Below, one piece after another: positions 42,216-54,675 of a stretch of 64,000 bases of DNA (positions within the stretch are counted from its first letter, which is position 1; each line of letters starts with the position of its first letter). A program made the position numbers and the translations under genes. This DNA comes from Caenorhabditis remanei. Taxonomy: Eukaryota; Nematoda; Chromadorea; Rhabditida; Rhabditidae. Under the pieces are notes generated by a model. The model did no database searches and was not told the DNA's origin. It worked only from the letters and a program-made list of their open reading frames with translations. The stretch is from positions 18,412,587 through 18,476,586 of the forward strand of contig NC_071333.1 of assembly GCF_010183535.1 (NCBI RefSeq), read 5' to 3'.

Positions 42216-43876
42216 ATGTGTAAGTTGACAGAAATTCTTATGTAGAAAATCTTAAGAAACGATCAATCTTTTATCACTTATCAAATATCTTTGATTCTAT
42301 GATTCTATCTTTTGCGGTATCTTAGAACCCACAAAAAGAAGAAAAGCGTCAGTTCTCTCACATTAGTTATCTTATTTACCCCATTTTTCTTTAGTTTTCT
42401 TTTCCAGAGCTATTATACTATTTGAGAATAGGATATTCGACCCTCGACCTCACCACGTGCACTTTTTCTTTTGTCTGCCCTCATTCTTTTCTTTTTCCCT
42501 CCTGGTTTCGTTTCATCTTGGAAAAAAAGAAGAAGAAAAAAGAGAATAAGAAGAAGACGAAGAAAAACGGAGGGTGAGGGGGGAATAAAAGAGATAGAAT
42601 TTTTGGGTAGCAAAACAACTTTCTTCTCTTTTTCTCTTTCTTTTTTTTGCTCTTCGACTCCCCCCTCGCATGTGAACTTGACTCATTTTTACTTTTTTTT
42701 CTATTCAATGGCACCTCCACAAGTTAGAAGGTCCGCCAGGTTAGACCAATGCCCGAAAAGTCAAGATAACCCGGTGAAGCAGCCTAAGAAAAAATTGGGG
42801 TTCAAACCAAAGCAACCGAAAAAGAGTAAAAAAGCAAAACAATTCAAAAAAGGTAAAAACTACATAAAATTTGAATTTAAATATAAATATGTTTTATTTT
42901 TCAGCCGCTGCTCAAAGACAAAGCCCAATTGATATCATCCCACAACATGTGTGCTGTGACACCGATGTTTGCAAGGTTAGTTTGTGTTTGTCCAACTTAG
43001 TTTTGACAGTTTCGCTTTTGAATGGATTTTGTAACCATAAGAATTTTCATATTTCATTTTTTGTTTGTCATCTTCCTTTACCTATATTTTTTCAGGCTGA
43101 TGCTCTCAACATCGACTATAAGCCAGGAGACTGCTGTGACGTCATTGTTAACGAAGGCGGATTCCGTGTAAATGTGAAGAGAAACTGCGGGACATGTGAG
43201 TTCACTCATCCTTGAAGTCATCACCTTCTTGTTTTTTAGTCCTCACCGCTAACCATCTCCCCTCCTCAAAATTCGAGTTGGCTCAATTTCATGCTCACTG
43301 GGGATGCAACTCAAAGGAAGGGTCCGAACACCTGTTGGACGGAAAGAAACTCAGCGGAGAGGTTCACTTTGTGTTCTGGAACACCACTTATGCATCGTTC
43401 AATGAGGCTATCGAGCAGCCAGACGGACTTGCTGTAGTTGGAGTTTTCTTGAAGGTTAGTTGGGACTGTAGTGATTTTTATAAATGTATAAATCATTTTT
43501 TTGTAGGAAGGAAAGTATAATGACAACTACCACGGTCTAATTGACACCGTGCGCAAAGCCACCGGAAACAACACGCCAATTGCCATGCCAAAGGACTTCC
43601 ACCTAGAGCAACTTCTTCCAACACCCGAAAAGAGAGAATTCGTCACCTACCTCGGCTCTCTCACCACGCCGCCATTCAATGAGTGTGTCATCTGGACACT
43701 TTTCACTGAGCCTGTCGAAGTGTCATACGGACAGGTATCATAGATTATGACGTGCGCATTCTTCTCGAACGAGTCTTGTTTTTCAGCTAAACGTGCTCCG
43801 TAACATCATCCCTGCCAATCATCGTGAATGCCAAGACAGATGCGGCCGTGAAATCCGATCCTCTTACAACTTTTAA
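42216..43876 (+). CDS. cah-4: alpha-carbonic anhydrase, two alternative first exons
   Basis: Common exons: 42905-42975, 43096-43195, 43240-43454, 43507-43734, 43787-43876. Two first exons join them in the same phase. One, 42216-42219, supplies only ATG plus one base (protein MSAAQRQSPID, 235 residues). The other, 42708-42852, adds a Lys-rich 48-residue N terminus (MAPPQVRRSARLDQCPK; 282 residues). Zinc ligands are visible: two His in FHAHWG and a third in GEVHFVFW, and the SLTTPPFNECVIW loop carries the active-site Thr. No signal peptide in either form, so both should be intracellular; the basic form could be nuclear. The enzyme interconverts CO2 and bicarbonate. Name from recognition and neighbours. 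Confidence 0.92.
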
Positions 43877-44050
43877 ATCTTCTCAAAACTATTTCATTCT
43901 ACCATCCCCTTAACTCTTACTACAAGAGCAATCTGTAATAATCTAATCATGTAAAAATCAGAACCCCACACCTGTGCCGAATCTAAAACCCAAACATACA
44001 TGTATGATGTATGAAGAGCTTAGTCTTCTTCTTCTTCCCACTTCACTTTT

Positions 44051-44056
44051 AATAAA
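44051..44056 (+). terminator. poly(A) signal of cah-4
   Basis: AATAAA 175 bases after the stop codon. Confidence 0.6.
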
Positions 44057-44341
44057 TAATTCAATATTCTGAATTCGCTTCTTACACAACGCTGCATGCC
44101 ACGAAAACAAGAATGATGTGTAGGGTTCTAAAAAGAAAACGAAAAAAATTTCAGACAACCAAAACAACCTAATTATGTTTAAGAGAGAAAAATATTGAAT
44201 TTATTCAAGACAAATAAAGTGATTACAATAATTCGTGGGTAGAGTAGATTAGAATGTGGGAAAAAATTTACTTCAAAATATTATAGTAGAATTATTCCTA
44301 GCTGAACAAGGTGAAGCAAAGGTCAAAAAATAATAAAAATT

Positions 44342-47300
44342 TTAGTCTTGCAGAGGATGGTCGATAACATTAGTCATTCCAGAAGGCCCTGGAACATCTA
44401 GGTCAGGGAGATTTGGTACAGGAGTCATTGGTGGCAATGGCTCTTCATCTTCATGAATATGTTCATTCAACCAGTAGCAGTTTACTTCTCCTAAACAAAA
44501 AAATTGATAAAATTGACTGAACAAAGAATTTTTCAGAAACCTTTTCCCTTGACATGAACAATTCCTCGCTTCACCAATTTGTACTGATGAGTGGCAAACA
44601 ATAGTCTTGCTGTAATTTCACTGGTTTGAATTTGATTCGGGGGGCAATTCGACTGCATTCTGGAGGCAAAGTTAACGGTGTCACCGAAGAGACAGTAGCG
44701 TGGTGATCGGATACCAATTACACCAGCGGCTAGCGGTCCGGCATGGAAACCAATACGGATGCGGAGCTGAAATGTTGAATTTTCTCAAATTTTTGGATTG
44801 TGAGAATTCTGACTGTCTGACTCAGACAGGAACCAGGAACTATAAAGAACATGACATAATTTAATCTTCTCCTATTGTTCTTTTTGTTTTCCCTTTTCAA
44901 AAAATCAGATAATTCAATCATTTGTTTTACTTTGTAATCTTTATCGTGTGGCAAAATATAGGTGTATGACACTGCACGAATTTCCAGACTGATTTCAGCC
45001 ACTTCGAAAATGTGGCGTCCTTCATTCTCGTGTGGCACTCCGGAAGCAACCATATATGTTTCTCCAGTCGTCTCGACCTGAAACACTAATTTTTAACTTG
45101 GATTTTTTGAAATAAATAACTTTATAGGCGTCATGTCTTTTAACGACTTTATCGAATTGATCGAAAATGTCGTTGAGGAAATTTATGACCTGAAATTCAA
45201 AAAAAAAGTTTTCAGACGAATAGATTCCACCAACTTCATCCGGTTTACTTCTCTTCATCAGCGCATAGAATTCACAAAGCTGAACAAACATAACGGTGGC
45301 AGACTCGTAACTTCTAGGTGGTCTGACAATTCCATTTTTCAAATCCTGGGCGACACTTCTAAAAATATAAGATTGGTTTTGTAAGATTATGAGATAACTA
45401 ACGCTGGCAGCATTTCGTTGAGGAGTTTCATAGTTTGGAATTGAGCAGCTGCCAAGTCAGCGGTCCTAATAGCAACCATATCTTCCAACTCATCTGCCCA
45501 TTTCTCACTCATACGAATCATTTGATCTACCAGGTTTCCTTTTCTGAAATGATCAATTGTTATCCAATTACTTTTTTATGACTTACGCAGTTGGGTAGAC
45601 TACAGCGATAGTTTCCACAATTGACTTTATATCCGGACGCATCATTGGGTTGCGATTCCAACAATCCTTACATTTTTCCAAAAGTTTACCCTCTAGGTTA
45701 TGCTCAACTGGCATACGCGGCATTTTCCCTTCATCCATGATTTCCTTGACAAGTGCTGAAAAATAAAGGTTGAACATCTTTATATTTAATAGTTTAACCT
45801 GGATTTGGTCTCTCCAATGAGTGAATCAACATATACGGGTCCTCTCGTTCAATCATCATGTAGAAAATCATTCCAACACAATAAATATCTCCTTTCGGAC
45901 TGCCACGAACAATTCTTGGTGGTAGTTTCCCAGTCTCGTCGTATTCTCGAATATGTTCAGGTGGGAAGCACACGTATTGAGGATATGTTACTGAAATTTG
46001 AAAGGAGTGTGATTTCATTTGAATTTTAAAACAACTCACTCATTGGAGCGGCATGATCTGGGAGTCTGATATTTTTATTGTCCATACAATCTACGATAAA
46101 GTTGGTGACCCCATAAAGTGCAAGTTTGAGAACCCAATTGATATCTATAAGGCAAGTGGCTGCATGTAAGTGTCCGTGGTAACCGATTGAAGCCTTGTGA
46201 AGGAATTGAAGGCCTTTCAGAATATCTCTCATGAATGCCGACTTGAAAGTTTCATCCATTCCAAAATCACGGTCCAAACACAATTCCTCGAGTGTTCCAC
46301 GTTCAACCAGTAAATGCAAAACGGTGAATGTCGTCACATTATCATCATTGCATTGAATTCCATAAAACTTGGCCAAGTTCTCATGCTGCAGCTGTCGCAA
46401 AGTATACAAGTAATCCAAAGTCTCCTCCGGGAAGATAATTTTCTTTTCTTGTTTGAACTGAAGATACTCAGCACGTTGTGTTCCCACCAGAGCATACGAA
46501 CCGAATACACGTCTACGTGAGGTGAGAGCATTTTCATCTTTGGATGATCGGTTTTCGAGTTCTCGTTGCATTTTCTGAAATGATAGTTAAAACAAGTTGC
46601 TAATGACGTTAACCTTACTGCATCCGCGTTTTTGTTCACAATAATTTTCAATGTATGATTTGCGACTTTCCATGTCATTTTGTAGATGTTCATACGGTGG
46701 CTGAAAATGATTTTCCTTTAATCCTCCTTCTATTTCAAAAATGTTCCCTTTAGGTTCTAATGCCAGAAAGAATTGCTATGCTTTCCGGTGTAACCATTCA
46801 TTAAATTTTCGGAAATCGAAGTGTGTGGGTTCTTCGAAGTAAGAGAGCAGAATAAGAGGATGGACGGGCTCTCAGTTGTGATCTACATCATTATCAAAAA
46901 AATATCGAAATCAGTGAAGTTGAAGAAAAAACCATAATAAGCTGACGTCCTCATTAGTAACAGCTGATGTGAGCCGAGCCATTTTCATATAAACAGAAAT
47001 TTTTTGAGTTAAAAAGGAAGTTACCGATAGTGTTGAGGATCAAAGGCCCAGTAGACAATTCCGATCAAATAGTTAGAGATGTGAAACCAACAGGACTTCA
47101 AAAGTTCGCTGCACATTTTGTTTAGCTCAACTCAACGAGATAAATGACTGCTAACTTGAAGAATCAAAAGGGAACAAGCGAAATGGAAATTTATCATAGC
47201 AACGCTCATTAGAAGTATCATTAAGGGAATATTTCTTATGAGCGTTGCTATGGAGAAACTTCGTGTGAGGTAAGAAAAGTATTTAGATTTGCAAATATTG

Positions 47301-49491
47301 GTGGAAGGGTGTTGAACCCTTTAACATTACGAGAATGGCCACTTACGTTCTTTGTTTCAAATATACGACGGCGGTACAAAGAAGAGACACAACGATGATA
47401 ATGCCAGCGATTACATGAGCTGAAATGTATATTTTTTAAATTTCACAAAACACCGTACCCAAGAACTTACGAATATAATTTGAGCACGCATTTCTGGCGA
47501 CACACTCATCCGGTGGATCCATATCTTTAAGGGTCCAAAGCAAATCAGGCGTCTTGTTAGAAGTCTTAAACTTTGAAGTGAAATGAAATCAGATGGAGTG
47601 ATATGAAATGGAATGAAAATTTCGAAGGAGAAGAGGGAGCTTGGGTGCAACGCGAAAAGAAAAAAGAAAGTTCACCCACCAACTCAAAGCAGTCGTAATA
47701 ATCACAATCTTTTGGTGTTGATTTCAATGTCATAACACTGGCAAATGTCATGTCAGCGGGGTCAACTGTGAAAACCGCATAGTTAGTTAGAACAGAGCCA
47801 CTGTTGTCAAATGTGAATGCGCCGTATTTCGCTAAAAAGAAAAACGTATAATTATATTTGGAATTTAGAAAAAATTCTCGAAATTTCTCAGTAAACATAC
47901 GGCTCCACCCCTTCAACTCACTAGTTACAACCTTTCCTCGCATAGCCTGGTGATAGTTATCTGTTTGCGTCTCGACACCATTCATTGAGCCCACGCAGTA
48001 GGCGTAACAAGCATGATATATACGATGGAAGGATGTGAACTGCTCCTGTAATGAAGATGATTCGGATTTGAAAGTACGAAACCTTTTTTTAGTTGGTTGG
48101 TTTTATTTTTTACGTGAGAGACTTGTTTTTACTGAGAATCTCAGTCATGCTCATTAACAAGACGGAAACATAGCGGAAATTGAACAATGTGCATATTCTG
48201 ACAATTTGGGGCATGTAGAAAAATAGGAACGTCTAGAACAATAGAAAACAACAAAAACAGCAAGAACATCATAACACAAATTAGGACTTTCAAAATGCAA
48301 TATTCAAAATGTTAAAAAAAAAATTGTGAGACTTACGTCAGCAAGAGTTGGTAATACATTTTGCATATAACTTAAAGCATCCGAGAACTGTTCTTGTAAG
48401 GGGGAAATCTGGAAAGCAGAAAACTTTATTCCAAACAGCCGTTTTTTAATCTCACAATAAATGCATTCGATCCATATAACAAATTTTTGATATTCGGTTG
48501 GTTGAGAACTTCATCGGGTGGTTTGTTCAAAATGATAACTATAATGAAACGAAAACCAGATAACGTTCTAATAGCAATGTTGTAGAGGGAACTGTAGATG
48601 TCATAAAAGTCTACACATATCACAATCACTGGAAAATATATGATAAATAATAAATGAATGTATAGAAATCAGTCAAGTCTTACTTCTAGCACCGTGTCTT
48701 AGTCTATAATCCACTTTTGACCAATCCGCATTATTTTCATCAATTTCGAAATACTCTCGTATTGTAAAGCTTTTCATAACCTACAAAAATTTTATCGTGA
48801 CTTTTGGAATAACTGCCACTGGCTTGACTGTTTACCTTGTTATAGTTTCTCAAGTCATTCGATAATGAGAACCCGTTTGGCAACACCTTCACAGAGCCTA
48901 TCAATGTTATCTGAATGAGAATAAAATTGATTCTCGGTTAATTAAAACCGGCGATGTACATACCTCGCTTTGATTGAGTTCTTTCATCAGAAAAACAAGT
49001 GTCTGTGCCACGCCGCCGACCGAAAACTGGGCAACATTGATGACAGATGTTAGTTCTTGAACACCGCGTGCTTCGAACACTGGCTCGTATCCTATCACTG
49101 GAGTTTTCCATAATTCTGCGAAATCCCCTATGGTACGAATATCAGTTGTACATGTTGGTCCGACGAAAACGAAATCCAGGTCCCCGGAGGTTTTGGATGC
49201 TACCGCGTTGATAGCATAAGAAGCGGCTTTCACACTGTTATCACCAGTACAACCGGTTTGTCGGTTTATCCTGAATTTGAATTAGGTAAGTTGAATACGA
49301 TAAAAATTCGAATTTTAGACTTACTGTATAGATTTGGTAGTGCACATCCCATTAGCTTTTGCATCATCTATAGCGGATGAGCACACATTATAAGCTGACG
49401 GCCAGTTATCGAAAAGTATGAGTTGTATCCCATTACATACATTTCGATGTTGAAAAATGACAATGAAAAGGGCCAATAAACTCCTAAACAT
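44342..49491 (-). CDS. odr-1: receptor-type guanylyl cyclase
   Basis: Twenty exons were traced: 49491-49325, 49270-48964, 48910-48836, 48780-48684, 48628-48456, 48408-48337, 48045-47922, 47831-47680, 47564-47471, 47419-47347, 46700-46619, 46574-46040, 45990-45799, 45755-45587, 45543-45403, 45358-45235, 45189-45121, 45077-44931, 44766-44541, 44490-44342; about 1055 residues. Order: signal peptide, ligand-type extracellular domain, one membrane helix (about 423-443, VIAGIIIVVSLLCTAVVYL), kinase-homology domain lacking HRD, coiled linker, cyclase domain (about 815-1000), short acidic/Pro tail. In the cyclase domain the usual metal-binding Asp residues are Gln844 and Glu888, while guanine-contact residues (KVE, RYCLFGDTVN) are kept. 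ODR-1 makes cGMP in AWC and AWB olfactory cilia, acting with DAF-11. Two donors (GTTGGT, GTTATT) are weak; they were chosen because they restore the family alignment. Confidence 0.92.
47195..47252. repeat. hairpin in odr-1 intron 10
   Basis: The 20-nt arm at 47,195-47,214 and the arm at 47,233-47,252 are reverse complements with one mismatch, separated by 18 nt. Each arm contains GTTGCTATG on one strand, which resembles half of a DAF-19/RFX X-box. Confidence 0.7.
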
Positions 49492-51312
49492 CTGACACAG
49501 AGAAACTCCAAAAAACTTAAGTTACGGCAGATGCTGATATTCAGAAACCAAATATTTCACTAATTAGCTCTTCCAAGCATAAACACAGACGTTGTCACAA
49601 GGGACAGCAAAGATGAGACGATCGATAAAGAGTGTAGAAAATATGAGAATAGGATTAATAACAAGTTAGAAGTGAGGATGCCGTGGGTGAATAGGTATAC
49701 AATCATTGGAATTCTTTTGTGCTCATCAGAGTGAATATCGCGATATCCAGGGATTACGAAAAGTGGGAATATTCAATGAATACCTAGATTAGTGGAGAGT
49801 AGAAAGGTGAGGAGGTAAAGGGTTGATTGATAAATTCGTATAGTATTGGTGAAACATGAATGTCCTAAAACTGTAGGTGGATTATGATGATGATAAGTTT
49901 TCCAGAAGGTTGAGCCTGCAAAAAATATGTATTCATGGGAAATCGGCTCTAACATTTTTCACATTTCAGCAGAAACATTTGGGCATGCTAATTTTTACTT
50001 TTCTAAAACTTAACACATTATTAATATCAACCATTTTAAGGTTACGTACAAAAATTTAAAAAAGACGACATTTTTATACTAGGTACAATAATATTTGAAT
50101 TCATTGAAGAAAACGCTATACATTCGCATACTGACAATAATAATAAAAATTAGAAATTATTCAAAAGATTTTAGCTCCAAGTTTTTATTTAAATTTTATT
50201 AAAATCAAAATCTGATAGGTACGTTCAAATAATTACGCAGCATCAATTCAAAATTTTATACAGAAAAAAAGTTTCACCCAAAACATAATTTTCCTTAAAA
50301 CCTTTGAAAAAAGTTATCAGAGAATCTTCAGAATGAGAACTCTCTGTATCCGCCGGAAACTCCCACTGATTATTATTTTTCTTATTTCTTTGTTGTTCTT
50401 AGTGAAGATTCATTTTGTGATAAGTTTTGCTTATTGTTACAATTATGTTCCCAGCAATTGCTGAAAGTTGGGGTATACTGAGATAGCGCTTGATTTTTAT
50501 TTTATATTCTTTTCATAACGACATAATTAGTAGCATAATTAGTTTTAACAGTTTTCGAAACATAAATTTATAGTCCCTGTGTTCCGACACTCAAGATGCC
50601 CTTCGCAGTGCAATTTGTGCAAAAACTTTTTTAACCATCTCGTCCTATATGGACACGGAGTCATATTTACTATCTCACATTCATTTTCCCTATTTAATGA
50701 ATTGCATCACACCACACCACACAATACCAAACCAACCCCTTCTCATTTTGGTCACATATTTTTTCTCACGGTCTTCTGGTCTTTTTGATCCGTTAGGAAG
50801 AAGATCAATTCTATATATCATTCGGTTCTCTTCAATTCCAATTTCCAATTGTTCACTATTCAGGAAGCAGAAAATGGATGAAGCGAATGGAAGATAGGAA
50901 AAAAGATTGATGGAAGAAAAAATGACTTTAATTTCCTTCTCTATTCAGAATTGCTCGTGACCTTCCCTTTCCGGCGTTCAATCTTCCAGATTCGAAAAAA
51001 TCTAATACATCCGAGTGCTCAGCGACGTCCCCCACATAAGCCAAATCCAAGAAATCCAAATAAACATGTTCATTGCAAAATAAGCCTGTTGGCGAGTGGA
51101 ATATAGTCTCACAAAAAAGCGGATGAAGCAAAAAATATGGATGGGAAGGAAGAGATGAGTTTCAGACAGGTGAGAGAGAGACAGTGAAGAAATCCGGTGA
51201 AAGGACAGGAAGACAGCGAAAATAAGAGACGAAATGATGTTTGGTTGGTTTGGTCATTATTATATCAATTAGAATGAGAGATTTTGTACCCAGGGATTTT
51301 TTGGTAAATAAA
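49492..51312. other. upstream region of odr-1 and 3' flank of the globin gene
   Basis: AT-rich DNA with no supported gene. The 49,492-50,500 part should contain the odr-1 promoter. Stretches such as 50,700-50,760 (CACCACACCACACAATACC) are low complexity. Confidence 0.45.
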
Positions 51313-54073
51313 TTATTCAAAGATCGGACGACGAATCACGTTGCTTGATGTGGATGAAGTGGATGGCGCATCTGAAACCATTTGTTTTATGGATATAGTT
51401 TTGTAGCTCATTTTGTCCCCCCCCCACATAACGGGGGGGGGGACTCTTAACGACTGCTCACCAGAACCATTTCTTCTGCCGGAATGAGAATGAGATGTGG
51501 AGTCTGTGGAATAAGTGGAAACGCTTCGGAGAGTTTCTCGTCGGGAGCTCGCTAAGATGTTTCGTGGAGTGAGTTCCTCCGACATGTGAACTGGTATACT
51601 CTTGGAATGGTCTCGCTGTCCGAGCATACCAGCTGCAGTGGTAGCGACCCCGTTTGGTGCGGAGGATGAGGATTGCTGGAAAACAAAAACTTTGTTTGAA
51701 ATTGATGCAAACAAACTACAAAAAAAGGAAAAGATTCTATATTTAGAACTAAGAATGTTACTTGTCTTTCCTTCTTGTTTCCTTTTTGAATCAGTGTCTA
51801 AATATCTAAATTTAGCTAATGCTAAGATTTCGTCTGCTTTGCTTGTTTGCACAGCCACCACAGCCATTGCATACCTCATTATTTTCCTCTCTTGAATCCA
51901 CTGTACTCTGATGTTTTAGCGTTCGTCGTGAGCTCATACGGTGACGTCGCAACTCCGAATAGTAGCCGTCACGGACGGACGAGAAGATCAATGTGACTAG
52001 GGAGGACCATGCGGAAACGGTGTCGGCTGGCTAAAAATAGAAATAAAATTTTATTTTGGAAGTATTTTTTTGAATCTCACCTGATGATTTGCCATGTCTA
52101 AAATGACGCCCTCTAGAGTCATGGCATCCGCTACGGCGACCCAGAAGTCGGGCTTGAATCCGTACTGTTTTAGCTCAACATGCTCCTCTCCGTATTGCTT
52201 GGAGACGCTCTCAATGAAATCGGCGTCGTGGATCTGCAATATCTTTAATTGGTCATATATTTATATGTGTGATATTTGCAAAGTTCAATTTTTGTGGTTG
52301 TTTTTGTTTTCTTACTGAAAAACTGAGAAAACGCTGATTCCTAATGTTTAGTTTTTACCCTCGAGGTCTGGTATTTGGAAAAAAACAAGGTCACAGTTTG
52401 GAAAAATATAGAATTATTACCTTTTTGGCACGAGTTTTAATTTTTTAAAATTTTCTTGTTGCAATGTCAGAAAGATAATAATTCATTATTTTTTCCAAAC
52501 TTTGACTTCGTTTTTCTCAGATACCAGGCTTCGACGGCAAAAACTAAACATATCTTTGAAATCAGCGTTTTCTCAGCTTTCCAATGATATTGGCCACGTC
52601 CCATAACTCCAAACTGATTCATGGCCTTTCCTTGTTAGATTACACCGGGTCCACTAATGTCCCCCAAGGTACACAGTTCCAAAGCACGATTCTTGTTCCT
52701 TATGTGTTCCGTTTGACCCAGTCTTGTCATTTTCTTTTCGACTGCCTTTTTCTCGTGTCAAAATGAAAAATTGCGAGTGGCACCAGAAAGAAAGTGCACA
52801 AAAAACTTATTAGAGCTTCCCCAGAGGCCATCCAACATCACTTTCGTTCGAAAAGAAATAAGCGGACACTCTTCCAATGTACTTGACCCGAAAAATAAGA
52901 GAAGTGACAAGGACTTGTCAAGGAAATACCGAAAATGATCCGGAAATCGGCGAGAAAGACAAATTATGAGTGAAAAAGAGAACTGACATGTGCAACAATA
53001 TCCTCGACCAGTTGTTTCAGACGATTATTGACGATGACACTTCGCTCCTTGCCCAGGTTCATAATGTACTTTTGGTAGTCCTCGCGTTTCTCGAAGATTC
53101 TTTGCACAACCTGGAAACAAAACATAATCAGTTTTCAAATCCATCTTGTTTCTCTTTTGATCTTTCTTCCGTTTCTCGTTTTTCCGGGGTCGAAAAATGA
53201 AATGAAACGAAACGAGAGAGAAAGAAAAATGATAAAGCACACAGATCACGTATCTGTTCTCTGATGAGTTGGCGACAATTGGAAAATGGAGAAGAAGAAA
53301 AAAAGAAAGAGGGCTCAAGTTTATGTCGAAAAGTGAAGAGACGGAAAGTGAAAAAACTTGAGATCAATAAATCTCGGAAAACCAAACTACACGACAATTG
53401 ATAAGTCTTTCAGAAGAAATGATGTCTGACAACTACACTCTTGTTAAGGTAGTAATCAGAAACTTTTTTTCCATGAATTACTGTTTACCCCCGGTGCTCA
53501 ACGAACATTGTAAAGTGATATTTTCTCAACATATCATTTTCACCTAACACCTACACAATGATCTGACCAACCAAACAACGTTTCACAACGGGCGACCCAC
53601 CTTATTAGCAAATTCGGAATGTGGGTTATCAAAGCACTGTGAGATAATGTCTCGACCCTGTGCAGAAATTGGGTGATTGTCCTTTTTCATCGATTTGGTT
53701 CTGGAAATGTCTGTGCTGAAAGACCAAACAACATGTTACACCATTCATTAACAACAACAATTTGCTCACTTCTTCGCCTCTCGCGCACTTTTTGGTCTGT
53801 CTTTGTCTTTGATGCTGGTGATACTCTTCTGTCTTGACGTGTTCGACGTCGTTGATGTTGACATTCGCGAGCTCTTCGAGCTCATGTCCATCATGCTTTT
53901 GCTTTTGTTGAACTCGCCCTGAAAAAGAAAAGCAGTCAAAGTGAAATGAGAAAATAAGAATGTTGATGGAAAAAAAAGCTTACCGATACCGAAGATCTGT
54001 TTGATTTGCTTCGAATCTCCATGGATTCTGATTTTTTGTTGATTCGCGATGAACTCGACGATGAGTTGCCCAT
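51313..54073 (-). CDS. glb-20: N-myristoylated globin
   Basis: Exons 54073-53984, 53918-53770, 53715-53601, 53110-52988, 52233-52081, 52030-51875, 51675-51462 and 51371-51313 encode 352 residues. The protein starts MGNSSSSSSRINKKSE, a classic N-myristoylation start, then a Ser/Lys/Arg-rich arm. The globin fold is about residues 99-240: helices around QCFDNPHSEFANKVVQRIFE, a proximal His in YGEEHVELKQYGFKPDFW, and an H helix SAWSSLVTLIFSSVRDGYY. A Ser/Thr-rich, low-complexity tail (about 110 residues) follows. Such long-armed globins in C. elegans are mostly neuronal and thought to sense oxygen or redox state at membranes. The fold is clear; the number glb-20 is recalled from the R01E6 neighbourhood and not checked. 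Confidence 0.85.
51417..51442. repeat. poly-C/poly-G stem-loop in a globin intron
   Basis: Nine C (51,417-51,425), the loop ACATAAC, then ten G (51,433-51,442), all inside the last intron of the globin gene. Confidence 0.9.
52315..52625. repeat. family A palindrome in a globin intron
   Basis: In intron 4 of the globin gene (52,234-52,987). Left half has AACTGAGAAAACGCTGATTCC and CCTCGAGGTCTGGTATTTGG; right half has the inverted forms CCAGGCTTCGACGGC and GAAATCAGCGTTTTCTCAGC. Same terminal sequences as the 2.1-kb palindrome. Confidence 0.8.
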
Positions 54074-54627
54074 CGTCGGTTCTAAAAATTTAGAAATAAG
54101 AAAGACGTGCTAATGGGAGTGATAAGGAAGCCGAAGTTTTGAAGATTTGAAGAAAATAAAGTTTGAAGAAAATAGAAGCACCTCAATAGATGTATAGCGC
54201 CTGATAGAACAAAAAATTTTGGATTAGCCGGTGTATGCATGACATGACCTAAGCCGTGGAAGTAATGTAAAAATTAGTAAGCGAAAGTGCACCAAGGGGT
54301 AACATTTCAAGAAAATTTCAAATTTCACTGAACGAGACAAAACAGAACGGGGGAACGAGCAAAAAAAAACTCGGGAAGGAGGAGGAGAAGAAAAAACATG
54401 TGTTTGGGATTTTTATAAGCCGTGTGCAAGTGGCTGGTTGTGAAGAGCCGCTCTATCTTCTATACGTTATTCGAGAAACAGAAACACACAAAATGCACTA
54501 AATATCAATCTTGACTCTGGTGCCATTGGTATGAAAAAAGTCGAGTATTCACAGGCAAAGAGCAACTTTTCTTTCTGGATTAACGAATCAGAGTGTGAAT
54601 GGGGGGAAATAGAAGCAAAGGGAAAAA

Positions 54628-54675
54628 CTTTTTCCCTTAATCCACCGCCAAAAACCGGTGGATTAAGGGAAAAAG
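54628..54675. repeat. perfect 20-bp hairpin
   Basis: The arm at 54,628-54,647 (CTTTTTCCCTTAATCCACCG) pairs without mismatch to 54,656-54,675 across an 8-nt loop. Confidence 0.85.

Noticed and set aside
42216..49491. acr-12, cah-4 and odr-1 region as an operon
   Set aside because: Intergenic gaps are far larger than the usual 100-400 bp of worm operons, other genes intervene, and odr-1 is on the opposite strand.
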